Assembly: GCA_945875875.1 (NCBI GenBank)
Contig: CAMCMI010000002.1
Location: 1 to 35,590 of the forward strand
Source: Rhizobium sp. Q54
GTDB lineage: Bacteria; Pseudomonadota; Alphaproteobacteria; Rhizobiales; Beijerinckiaceae
DNA: 35,590 bases
Reading direction: 5' to 3'
The notes under the pieces are model-generated. The model saw only the letters and a list, made by a program, of their open reading frames with translations, was not told the origin of the DNA and searched no databases. Positions 10,676 through 18,879 of this stretch are shown here, one piece after another; positions within the stretch are counted from its first letter, which is position 1; every line of letters starts with the position of its first letter. The translations under genes were made by a program, and so were the position numbers.

Positions 10676-11862
10676 CGCATGACGAGCGGCGCGCCGCGTT
10701 GCGGCATTACGCCCTCACGCATTGCCAGCCGTCGCAGCGGGCCGAACTGGCGCAGCGCATGAAGCCCGGCGCCGCGCAGCACGTCCATCGGCGCAAACGG
10801 CGACAGCAGGGCGCGGTTCAGCGTATCGACTCCAAAGCTGCGCGAGGCCACATCCGCACCACGCAGGCGGGAATAGGCATTGAGCGGGCCAGCGGCGCCG
10901 GGATCGTCTGCGTCGCTAATCGCCTGCGCCAGATGGGCCGCGTCGCGCAGGCCAAGGTTCAGGCCCTGCGCGCCAATCGGCGGGAACACATGGGCGGCCT
11001 CGCCCACAAGCGCGAGGCGCGGGGCAGTGAGCGCGCGGGCCGAAAGCCCCTCCATAGGCACGGCGCCAATGGGGGTGAGCGGGGTAAGGGCTCCCAGATA
11101 ATTATACGTTAGCGCAGAGGCCTCTTTGGCGAAAGCGTCGGGCGCCAAAGCCTGCCTGCGTCGGGCCTCGCTGCGCGACATCATCCAGACAAGGCTGGAG
11201 CGATGGGGCGCGTCATCCGTGCCCGGCAGCGGCACGAACGTGCAGGGGCCTTGCCGGGTGTGAAACTCGGTCGAGATTTCCTCGTGCGGGCGCGTGTGAG
11301 CAAGAATTGCGGTCAGCGCAACCTGCGGATAATCCCAGTTCTGCGTCTGGATGCGAGCATTGCGCCGCGCGATGGAACGCCGCCCGTCTGCGGCGACAAT
11401 GAGCTGGCCCGTGAACGCGCCTTCATCCGTCTCGACGCGCGCATGATCGGGCTGGAAGTCATAGGCTTTGCCCAGCGTCTGCGTGATGTCGACCTGTCCA
11501 CGCTCGGCCAGCAGCTCGGCCATGGTGGCGACCAGCAGGCTGTTCTCGATGTTCCAGCCAAAAGCCTCCAGCCCGATTTCATCCGCATTAAACAGAGTCG
11601 GCGGCGCCCGGAAGATTGTATCGGTGATATCGACGATCCGCATCCCGCGCAGACGCGCGCAGCGTGGCGCGATGCGCTCCCAAACGCCCAGCGCTTCGAG
11701 AAACCGGATCGAGCCGTCAAACAAAGCGACCGTGCGAGAAGCGCCGCCCACGTCCGGCTTGCCGATGACGCGAACGCTTCGCCCCGCTTTGCTAATCGCC
11801 AGCGCGCTCGCCAGCCCCGCCGCGCCAGCCCCGGCGACGATGATGTCGGTGTGAGTGTTCAT
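10651..11862 (-). CDS. FAD-dependent hydroxylase, UbiH/UbiF family
   Basis: MNTHTDIIVAGAGAAGLASALAISKAG Rossmann FAD site; GEAAHVFPPIGAQGLNLGLRDAAHLA; ATG at 11862 preferred over the ORF 5' extension. Confidence 0.88.
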   Translation of the reverse strand: MNTHTDIIVAGAGAAGLASALAISKAGRSVRVIGKPDVGGASRTVALFDGSIRFLEALGVWERIAPRCARLRGMRIVDITDTIFRAPPTLFNADEIGLEAFGWNIENSLLVATMAELLAERGQVDITQTLGKAYDFQPDHARVETDEGAFTGQLIVAADGRRSIARRNARIQTQNWDYPQVALTAILAHTRPHEEISTEFHTRQGPCTFVPLPGTDDAPHRSSLVWMMSRSEARRRQALAPDAFAKEASALTYNYLGALTPLTPIGAVPMEGLSARALTAPRLALVGEAAHVFPPIGAQGLNLGLRDAAHLAQAISDADDPGAAGPLNAYSRLRGADVASRSFGVDTLNRALLSPFAPMDVLRGAGLHALRQFGPLRRLAMREGVMPQRGAPLVMRQGVAENA

Positions 11863-11903
11863 GGAATGAGTTTTAGGGCGGATGGGCGGGGAAAGCGAGG
11901 GCG

Positions 11904-11924
11904 CAGTAGGCAGTAGGCAGTAGT
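11904..11924. repeat. Short tandem heptamer repeat (CAGTAGG x ~3)
   Basis: CAGTAGG CAGTAGG CAGTAGT read directly, 42-62 bp upstream of the UbiH-like gene. Confidence 0.85.
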
Positions 11925-11934
11925 GAATATGCCA

Positions 11935-12070
11935 CTCATCCGTCGTTTGCTGACACAAACGACACCTTCTCCCGCAAGGGGAGAAGGGCGCACACGATCA
12001 GCAACGCGCATCTTACTTCCTTCTCCCCTTGCGGGAGAAGGTGTCACGCATCGCGTGACGGATGAGGGGT
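11935..12070. repeat. Compound palindromic intergenic element A (two inverted half-units)
   Basis: CTCATCCGTCGTTTGCTGACACAAACGACACCTTCTCCCGCAAGGGGAGAAGG ... CCTTCTCCCCTTGCGGGAGAAGGTGTCACGCATCGCGTGACGGATGAGGGG. Confidence 0.9.
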
Positions 12071-12088
12071 GGGCCGTAAAGCCCCTCC

Positions 12089-12571
12089 TCAGCTTTCCTT
12101 GAATCCGTATTCCGGCACGCCCTGTTCGGCGCCGTAATACTTGTAGGGCAGGAACTTGCCGGACAGCTTGAATTGCACGCGGTCGCCCTTGGGGTTGGCG
12201 AGGCGCTCCATCTGGAAGTCGAAGTCGATGGCGGACATGATGCCGTCGCCAAATTCTTCCTCGATCAGTGCCTTCCATGCCGGGCCGTTCACCATCACCA
12301 TTTCAAAGAAGCGGTAGAGCAGGGGATCGGTCGGGGGCATTTGGGAGCCGCGATAGGGGACTTCGTTAAGCATGCGCTTTTCGACTTCCGAGAGGCCGAA
12401 CAGAGCGGCGGCCTTTTCGGCCAGCGGCTTGACGAGCTTCATCTGGCCCAGCAGCGCGCCGACGATCATCACGTCGCTCATGCCGCCGATTTCGGTCGTG
12501 ATGTGCTTCCAGGTCCAGCCCTTCTCGCGCTTGATGTCGAGGATCTTTTCCGTGAGTTCTTCGCGCTTCAT
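12089..12571 (-). CDS. cynS: Cyanate hydratase (cyanase)
   Basis: 160 aa; KREELTEKILDIKREKGWTWKHITTEIGG, YRFFEMVMVNGPAWKALIEEEFGDGIMSAIDF, GDRVQFKLSGKFLPYKYY. Confidence 0.96.
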   Translation of the reverse strand: MKREELTEKILDIKREKGWTWKHITTEIGGMSDVMIVGALLGQMKLVKPLAEKAAALFGLSEVEKRMLNEVPYRGSQMPPTDPLLYRFFEMVMVNGPAWKALIEEEFGDGIMSAIDFDFQMERLANPKGDRVQFKLSGKFLPYKYYGAEQGVPEYGFKES

Positions 12572-12597
12572 AATCAGCTCCTGTTGAAAGTTAAAAC

Positions 12598-13482
12598 TCA
12601 GGCGACCTTGCGGGTTTCGCCGGGCGTGAGGGGGTTGTCGGCGCCGGGTCGCACGATCGGCGGATGGCGCTTGTCGTAGCCTTCGGGCATCTCGTCCTTG
12701 AAGGTCTTCGACCGCGTGACGAGGAAGTCGATCAGGTGGTTTCGCAGCGGGTAATAATCGGGCGAGCGATGCAGATCGACGCGGCGACGGTCGCGCGGCA
12801 GCGGGTTCTCGACGATTTCTGCGATCATGGCCTCGGGACCGTTCGTCATCAGCACGATCTTGTCGGCGAGATAAATCGCCTCGTCGACGTCGTGCGTAAT
12901 CATGAACGCAGTCTGCCCGGTTTCCACGCAGATGCGGCGCACCTCATCCTGCAAGGCGCCGCGCGTGAGCGCGTCGAGTGCAGAGAAAGGCTCGTCCATC
13001 AGCAGGATCTTGGGGTCGATGGACAGCGCTCGGGCGATGCCGACGCGCTGCTTCATGCCGCCGGAGAGTTCGGCGGGCTTCTTCATTTCGCTGCCCTTGA
13101 GGCCCACTTTTTCAATCGCAGCCATCGCTTTGGCGGCGACCTTTTCAGCGCTCCAGTCGCGCCATTTTGACGAGACGGCGTAGGACACATTGCCCAGAAC
13201 CGTGCGCCACGGCAGCAGCGCATGGCTCTGGAAGATCACGGCGCGATCAAGCGAGGGGCCTTCAATAGCGTGGCCGTCGACCACGGTCAGGCCGTCGTCG
13301 GGCAGTTCTAACCCGGCGAGGATGTTGAGCACGGTGGTCTTGCCGCAACCGGAATGCCCGATAATGGCCGAGAACTCGCCGCGATTCATCGAGAACCAGA
13401 GGTTTTCGAAGATGGTTGTGCTGCCGCCGCCAGCCTTGGGATAACGGCGCGCAATCGATTCAATCGAGATGAACTTGTTCAC
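12598..13482 (-). CDS. ABC transporter ATP-binding protein, NrtD/CmpD/CynD type
   Basis: GHSGCGKTTVLNILAGLE (Walker A), LSGGMKQRVGIARAL, ILLMDEPFSALD; GTG start just after the permease stop. Confidence 0.93.
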   Translation of the reverse strand: MNKFISIESIARRYPKAGGGSTTIFENLWFSMNRGEFSAIIGHSGCGKTTVLNILAGLELPDDGLTVVDGHAIEGPSLDRAVIFQSHALLPWRTVLGNVSYAVSSKWRDWSAEKVAAKAMAAIEKVGLKGSEMKKPAELSGGMKQRVGIARALSIDPKILLMDEPFSALDALTRGALQDEVRRICVETGQTAFMITHDVDEAIYLADKIVLMTNGPEAMIAEIVENPLPRDRRRVDLHRSPDYYPLRNHLIDFLVTRSKTFKDEMPEGYDKRHPPIVRPGADNPLTPGETRKVA

Positions 13483-13486
13483 TGGA

Positions 13487-14326
13487 TCATTCCGGATAGG
13501 TGACGGCGCGGGCGACGCGCGCAAGGGTTTGGTCAAGCGCCATGCCGACAAGGCCGATGACGAGAATGGCGACGATGACGTTGGTGATCGAAAGGTTGTT
13601 CCATTCGTTCCAGACGAAATAGCCAATGCCGGTGCCGCCAACGAGCATTTCAGCAGCCACGATCACAAGCCATGCGATGCCGATTGATATGCGCATGCCG
13701 GTAAGAATGGTGGGCGCTGCTGCTGGCAGGATGATCGTAAACGCTTTGCGCAGAGGTCGAACCTCCAGCGTGCGTGCCACGTTCAGCCATTCCTTGCGGG
13801 TGGCCGATACGCCGAAGGCGGTGTTAATCATCATCGGCCAGACCGAGCAGATGAAGATCACGAAGATCGCGGATATCGATGAATCCTTGATCGTGTAGAG
13901 CGCCAGCGGCATCCACGCGAGCGGCGAGATCGGCTTCATCACCTGAATGAACGGATCAAGCGCGCGATTCATCAGCGGCGACATGCCGATGAGAAAGCCT
14001 ACGGGCAGAGCGACAAGCACAGCAAGCGCATAGCCCAGAAGAACGCGGCCCAGCGAATAGGCCAGCTGGATTCCAACCCCCTTGTCGTTGGGGCCGCGAT
14101 CATAGAACGGCTCTTGCAGATGCTGCCAGATTTGCGCCCCGACATCGAGGGGGCCGGGCATCGCCGACTTTCCCTGCGTTGCCGCCACGCCCATCAGGCG
14201 CGCATATTCGGGGTCCATTTGCGCGACGCTCGCCTTGCCCTGAACGCCGATATGCCAGGCCAGCAAAAACACTGTGAAGATCACGGCGGAGAGCAGCGCC
14301 CCGCGCGCGTTGAGCGAAGTTAACAT
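13487..14326 (-). CDS. ABC transporter permease, nitrate/cyanate/taurine type
   Basis: 279 aa, EWLNVARTLEVRPLRKAFTIILPAAAPTILTGMRISIGIAWLVIVAAEM permease signature. Confidence 0.93.
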   Translation of the reverse strand: MLTSLNARGALLSAVIFTVFLLAWHIGVQGKASVAQMDPEYARLMGVAATQGKSAMPGPLDVGAQIWQHLQEPFYDRGPNDKGVGIQLAYSLGRVLLGYALAVLVALPVGFLIGMSPLMNRALDPFIQVMKPISPLAWMPLALYTIKDSSISAIFVIFICSVWPMMINTAFGVSATRKEWLNVARTLEVRPLRKAFTIILPAAAPTILTGMRISIGIAWLVIVAAEMLVGGTGIGYFVWNEWNNLSITNVIVAILVIGLVGMALDQTLARVARAVTYPE

Positions 14327-14333
14327 GCAATCC

Positions 14334-15716
14334 TCACGAACGCTTGATGGCGAAGCTGTTGAGATAAGCCTCTGGCTGTGCGGGATCGAACGCCTTGCCC
14401 ATGACCGAGAACGACTTGGTGGTGGCTGTCGGCGGCGTAAGGCCCGCTTCCTTCATCAGCTTTGCGGCGTCGGTGGCCAGGAACACCTGTTTGGCGAGAC
14501 CCTGATAATCGACGTCGCCCTTCACCTGTCCCCAACGCTTCATCTGCGTGAGAATCCACACGGCGAAAGATTCCCACGGGAAGGGATCAAACTGAATCCG
14601 GTTGGCGTCTTTCTTCACGGAGCCAAGACCATCCGCGTAAACGCCGGTGAGCACCTGCTCCAGCACGATCTGCGGCTGGTTGAGATAGTTCGGCGGAGCG
14701 ATAGCGGCAGCGATTTCCTTGCGGTTTTCCGGCTTTGCCGCGTATGCAGTGGCGTCAATGATGGAGCGCATCAGCGCGGCGTAAGTGTTTGGGTTGCCGG
14801 TGATGAATTCCTTGCTGGCGGCAAACGCGCAGCACGGGTGGCCATCCCACAATTCTTTCGAGAGCAGGTGGATAAAGCCGACGCCGTCATAGACCGCGCG
14901 TTGATTGAAGGGATCGGGCGCAAGGAAGCCGTCGATATTGTCGGCGCGCATGTTGGCGACCATCTCGGCGGGCGGTACGGAGCGGATCTGCACGTCCTTG
15001 TCGGGGTCGATGCCAGCCTCGGCGAGATAATAGCGTAGCAGATAATTATGCATGGAGAAGTCGAACGGAACGGCGAATTTGAAGCCCTTCCAATCCTTTG
15101 GGTTGCGCTTGTCCTTGTGCTTCATGGCGAGCGTGATCGCCTGGCCGTTGATGTTCTCAATGGCGCTGAGCGCGTAGGGAATCGGGTTCGAGCCCACACC
15201 CATGGTGATGGCCAGCGGCATCGGAGCCAGCATGTGCGCGGCGTCGTATTCCTTGTTGAGCGTCTTGTCGCGAATGACCGCCCAACCGGCTGTCTTCATC
15301 ACTTCAACATCAAGGCCGTGCTTTTTATAAAAGCCCAGCGGATCGGCCATAATAATAGGCGTGGCGCAGGTGATGGGAATAAAGCCGACCTTCAGCGCCT
15401 TCTTCTCGAGCGGTCCGCCTTGCGAAAACGCCTCTGTCGCAGCGCCAATCGGCAACATACCGGTGACGGCGGCCGCAGCAGTGGACCAACCAACGGCGCT
15501 CAAAAAGGCGCGACGCTCCGCATCTACCGGGAACATCGCGCGCATAACCGCAGACGTGACGACGCGCTCATAACGGGCCTCGTCAGGCGCCGCGCCGGTC
15601 TCCACCGCGTCAGCCTTGAAGGCGCGCTCGTGGGCCGCCTGCGAGGAATGGGCGCCGCATGAACAACCTTTGTTAAGGCGCATGCCGGAGTCGAAAGGAT
15701 TGCGGAACATGGTCAT
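14334..15716 (-). CDS. ABC transporter substrate-binding protein, NrtA/CmpA/CynA type, Tat-exported
   Basis: 460 aa; Tat-like ERRAFLSAVGWSTAAAAV; LKVGFIPITCATPIIMADPLGFYKKHGLDVEVMKTAGWAVIRDK. Confidence 0.93.
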   Translation of the reverse strand: MTMFRNPFDSGMRLNKGCSCGAHSSQAAHERAFKADAVETGAAPDEARYERVVTSAVMRAMFPVDAERRAFLSAVGWSTAAAAVTGMLPIGAATEAFSQGGPLEKKALKVGFIPITCATPIIMADPLGFYKKHGLDVEVMKTAGWAVIRDKTLNKEYDAAHMLAPMPLAITMGVGSNPIPYALSAIENINGQAITLAMKHKDKRNPKDWKGFKFAVPFDFSMHNYLLRYYLAEAGIDPDKDVQIRSVPPAEMVANMRADNIDGFLAPDPFNQRAVYDGVGFIHLLSKELWDGHPCCAFAASKEFITGNPNTYAALMRSIIDATAYAAKPENRKEIAAAIAPPNYLNQPQIVLEQVLTGVYADGLGSVKKDANRIQFDPFPWESFAVWILTQMKRWGQVKGDVDYQGLAKQVFLATDAAKLMKEAGLTPPTATTKSFSVMGKAFDPAQPEAYLNSFAIKRS

Positions 15717-15751
15717 TTGGCGCTCCCGTTTGATGTCGCTGGGGACGTCAA

Positions 15752-15767
15752 GGCAACGGGCATGCCA
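15752..15767 (-). promoter_or_regulatory. Putative sigma-54 (RpoN) -24/-12 promoter for the cyn operon
   Basis: Minus strand TGGCATGCCCGTTGCC: GG-N10-GC spacing, close to TGGCAC-N5-TTGC consensus, 36 bp upstream of ATG at 15716. Confidence 0.65.
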
Positions 15768-15918
15768 AAGGTCTAATACGCCTTCGCAAGGTGCACATTC
15801 CGCGCTGCATATGCGAGCAGCTGGGTTTGATGAGTTTTACTTATGGGCATTTCGCCTGATTTTTATGCAGCCTGTGCAATCTGGCGCAGAATGCGGCGCC
15901 GCGAAGGTGTGCGCTCTT

Positions 15919-16044
15919 CCTTCTCCCCTCGCGGGAGAAGGTGGCGCACGAAGCGTGACGGATGAGGGGGTCCTTTCGCGCAGGAAAACCCCTCTTCCGT
16001 CGGTTGCTGACGCAAACGACACCTTCTCCCGCAAGGGGAGAAGG
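15919..16044. repeat. Compound palindromic intergenic element B (half-units in inside-out order)
   Basis: CCTTCTCCCCTCGCGGGAGAAGGTGGCGCACGAAGCGTGACGGATGAGGGG ... CCCCTCTTCCGTCGGTTGCTGACGCAAACGACACCTTCTCCCGCAAGGGGAGAAGG. Confidence 0.9.
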
Positions 16045-16074
16045 AAGAAAGAGCAGGCAGATCGCAAAGTGCGT

Positions 16075-17784
16075 TCAGGATGTATGGGCAGGCTGCTTGT
16101 CGCGCAATCGCTTGCGCGCCTCCTCGACGCTGCGCACATAAGTCGCCAAACCTCGCCCCAGCCCGGCGCGCAGCAATCTGCGCGTGACGCCTCTCGAGGC
16201 GCCCGCAAAATAGATTTGGGCGCCGGCCTTGCGCGCCTTCTTCACGAAGCCCAGCAGGGCTTGCGCGCCTGTCTCGTCGGCCAGCGGCACGGCTGCGAGG
16301 TCGAGCACATAGGCGCGCGGCGCCGTCTCGATCTGCTCGATTATGGACGCCACCTGACTGACGGCGCCGAAGAAGAACGGTCCGGTGATGCGATAGACGA
16401 TCACGTCGTGGTTCTCAGCTCCCGCATAAGGACTGCGCGGATTGGCCTCGTCGGGCTGGTCCGGCGCCAGCAGCGGCGCGTGCGTGTGCGTCGTCACTTC
16501 CACCATCTGCGCCATGCGGTGCATGAACAGCACGGCGCCCATGACGACGCCAACCGCTATGCCCTCGGTGAGGTCGCGCAGCACGGTGACGGAGAACGTC
16601 GCCACCATCACGGCGGCTTCCGCCCGGTCGCCGCGCAAAACGGCGGCGACGGCGTGGCGCTCGATCATGTTCCACGCCACGACCGCCAGCACGGCGGCGA
16701 GCGCGGTCAGCGGAATCCAGTTCGCCAGCGGGGCCGCGAACACCATGAACGCCAGCAGAAACGCAGCGTGCAAGATGCCCGCGACCGGCCCGTGGGCGTT
16801 GGCGCGAATGTTGGTCGCTGTGCGCGCAATCGTGCCGGTGACGCAGAGCCCGCCGAACAAAGCGCTGGCGATGTTGGCCCAGCCCTGCGCCACCAATTCG
16901 CAATTGGAGCGATGGCGCCGACCCGTCATGCCGTCGGCCACCACGGCTGAGAGCAGGGATTCCATGCCGCCCAGAAACGCCAGCGCGACGGCGGCGGGGA
17001 TCAGATCGAGCCACAACATCGGGCTGACAGAGGGGAATGCGGGCGCCGGCAGGCCGCTGGGGATGCCGCCGAATTTCGTGCCGATGGTCTCGATGGGCAG
17101 GCCAAGCCCCCACGTCGCTATCGCGCCCAAAGCCACCGCCGCCAGCAGGCCGGGAAAGCGCGGGGCGAGCCGGCGCAGGATCAGGATCGTCGCCAGACAA
17201 AGCGCGCCCACGGCAGCCGCAGCCCAATTGACCGTACCAGCCGCGTTCCACAAAGCGGCGATCTTGGGGATCAGCGGGCCGGGTTCGGCGGCCAGCGTCA
17301 GGCCGAAGAAATCCTTGATCTCGGCGGCGAAGATGATCACGCCAATGCCCGCCGTGAAGCCGATCGTGACCGGGTAGGGGATGTATTTGATGTAGACGCC
17401 AAGTTGCAGATAGCCGATCAGCAACAGCAGGCATCCCGCCATGATGGTGGCGGCCAGAAAGCCCTGATAGCCGTGCGTTCCAATGACGCTGGCGACCAGC
17501 ACGATGAAGGCGCCCGCCGGTCCGCCGATCTGGAAGCGACTGCCGCCCAGCGCCGAGACGATAAACCCGCCAATCACGGCGGCGATCAGCCCATGCTCTG
17601 GCTTGGCGCCGGAGCCTGTCGCGATGGCCATGGAGAGCGGCAACGCGACGATGGCGACCGTGAGGCCTGCGATCAAATCCGCCCGGAACTGACTCCAGCC
17701 ATAGCCTTCGCGCAACACCGTCACCAGCTTTGGCGTGAACATTGCGCGCAAGTTGCTTGCGCTGCTTTGGCTCTGGCTGCTCAT
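16075..17784 (-). CDS. SulP family anion transporter with C-terminal STAS domain
   Basis: 570 codons; RADLIAGLTVAIVALPLSMAIATGSGAKPEHGL, STAS-like VIVYRITGPFFFGAVSQV...YVLDLAAVPLADETGAQALLGF. Confidence 0.92.
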   Translation of the reverse strand: MSSQSQSSASNLRAMFTPKLVTVLREGYGWSQFRADLIAGLTVAIVALPLSMAIATGSGAKPEHGLIAAVIGGFIVSALGGSRFQIGGPAGAFIVLVASVIGTHGYQGFLAATIMAGCLLLLIGYLQLGVYIKYIPYPVTIGFTAGIGVIIFAAEIKDFFGLTLAAEPGPLIPKIAALWNAAGTVNWAAAAVGALCLATILILRRLAPRFPGLLAAVALGAIATWGLGLPIETIGTKFGGIPSGLPAPAFPSVSPMLWLDLIPAAVALAFLGGMESLLSAVVADGMTGRRHRSNCELVAQGWANIASALFGGLCVTGTIARTATNIRANAHGPVAGILHAAFLLAFMVFAAPLANWIPLTALAAVLAVVAWNMIERHAVAAVLRGDRAEAAVMVATFSVTVLRDLTEGIAVGVVMGAVLFMHRMAQMVEVTTHTHAPLLAPDQPDEANPRSPYAGAENHDVIVYRITGPFFFGAVSQVASIIEQIETAPRAYVLDLAAVPLADETGAQALLGFVKKARKAGAQIYFAGASRGVTRRLLRAGLGRGLATYVRSVEEARKRLRDKQPAHTS

Positions 17785-17907
17785 GTGGTCCAATCTTTGA
17801 CGCGACCCGCGCGCACGTCTCAAGCTGTCACCTACGGGTTGATAAAGCTATCGCTTCGTCTCAAAGTGCGCGCATAGCTGATATGCATTTTATAAAGGGA
17901 CGCGACC

Positions 17908-18879
17908 ATGGTGAAAGCAGTCGTCATCCACGAGACCGGCGGGGCGGACGTTATGCGCATCGAAGACGTGCCCGTGGGCGCGCCCGGCGCTGGCCAGGTG
18001 CGCGTGCGCAATCGCGCCATCGGGTTGAATTACATCGACACGTATTTTCGCGCTGGCGCCTATAAAACGCCGACGCCGTTCGTGCTTGGCAATGAAGCCG
18101 CTGGCGAGATCGTCGAGGTCGCGCCGGATGTGGAGGGCTTCAAGGTTGGCGATCGCGTTGGCTACACGTCTACGCTTGGCTGCTATGCGCAGGAGCGCGT
18201 GATCGGCACAAACGTTCTTGTGAAGCTTCCCGATAGCATTTCCTACGAGACCGCTGCAGGTATGATGCTGAAAGGCCTCACCGCGCAATACCTGCTTCGC
18301 CGCACGTTTCCGGTGAAGGCTGGCGACGTGATCCTCGTGCATGCGGGCGCTGGCGGCGTTGGGCAATTGCTCTGCCAATGGGGCAATTCGCTTGGCGCAA
18401 TCGTGATCGCCACCGTCGGCGGGCCGGAGAAGGCGGCTGTGGCCAAAGCTGCGGGCGCGCATCACGTGATCGACTACAAAGCCGAGAACTTCGTCGAGCG
18501 CGTGAAGGAAATCACGGGCGGCAAATTGTGCGACGTCGTCTATGACGGCGTCGGCAAAGACACGTTCCCGATGTCGCTCGATTGCATTCGCCCGCTCGGG
18601 ATGTTCGTCTCATACGGCGCCGCCTCGGGATCGGTGGATGCGTTCAACATCTCGCTGCTGGCGCAAAAGGGCTCGCTGTTTTGTACGCGCCCCACGCTCT
18701 ACACCTATATCGCCAAGCGCGAGGATCTCGACGCCATGGCCGCCGAACTGTTCGCCATGGTCGAGTCCGGCAAGGTGCGCATCCCGATCAACCACACGTA
18801 CCCGCTGGAAGAAGTTGTGGCTGCCCACAAGGCGCTTGAGGGGCGCCAGACGACCGGCGCAACGGTGCTCATTCCTTAA
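17908..18879 (+). CDS. NADPH:quinone oxidoreductase (zinc-independent MDR family)
   Basis: 323 aa; NYIDTYFRAGAYK, GNEAAGEIVEVAPDVEGFKVGDRV, VHAGAGGVGQLLCQW. Confidence 0.93.
   Translation: MVKAVVIHETGGADVMRIEDVPVGAPGAGQVRVRNRAIGLNYIDTYFRAGAYKTPTPFVLGNEAAGEIVEVAPDVEGFKVGDRVGYTSTLGCYAQERVIGTNVLVKLPDSISYETAAGMMLKGLTAQYLLRRTFPVKAGDVILVHAGAGGVGQLLCQWGNSLGAIVIATVGGPEKAAVAKAAGAHHVIDYKAENFVERVKEITGGKLCDVVYDGVGKDTFPMSLDCIRPLGMFVSYGAASGSVDAFNISLLAQKGSLFCTRPTLYTYIAKREDLDAMAAELFAMVESGKVRIPINHTYPLEEVVAAHKALEGRQTTGATVLIP

Noticed and set aside
11935-12070. Considered a CRISPR array or IS terminal inverted repeats for the compound repeats
   Set aside because: No regular repeat-spacer periodicity and no transposase between the elements; they fit intergenic palindromic repeats.
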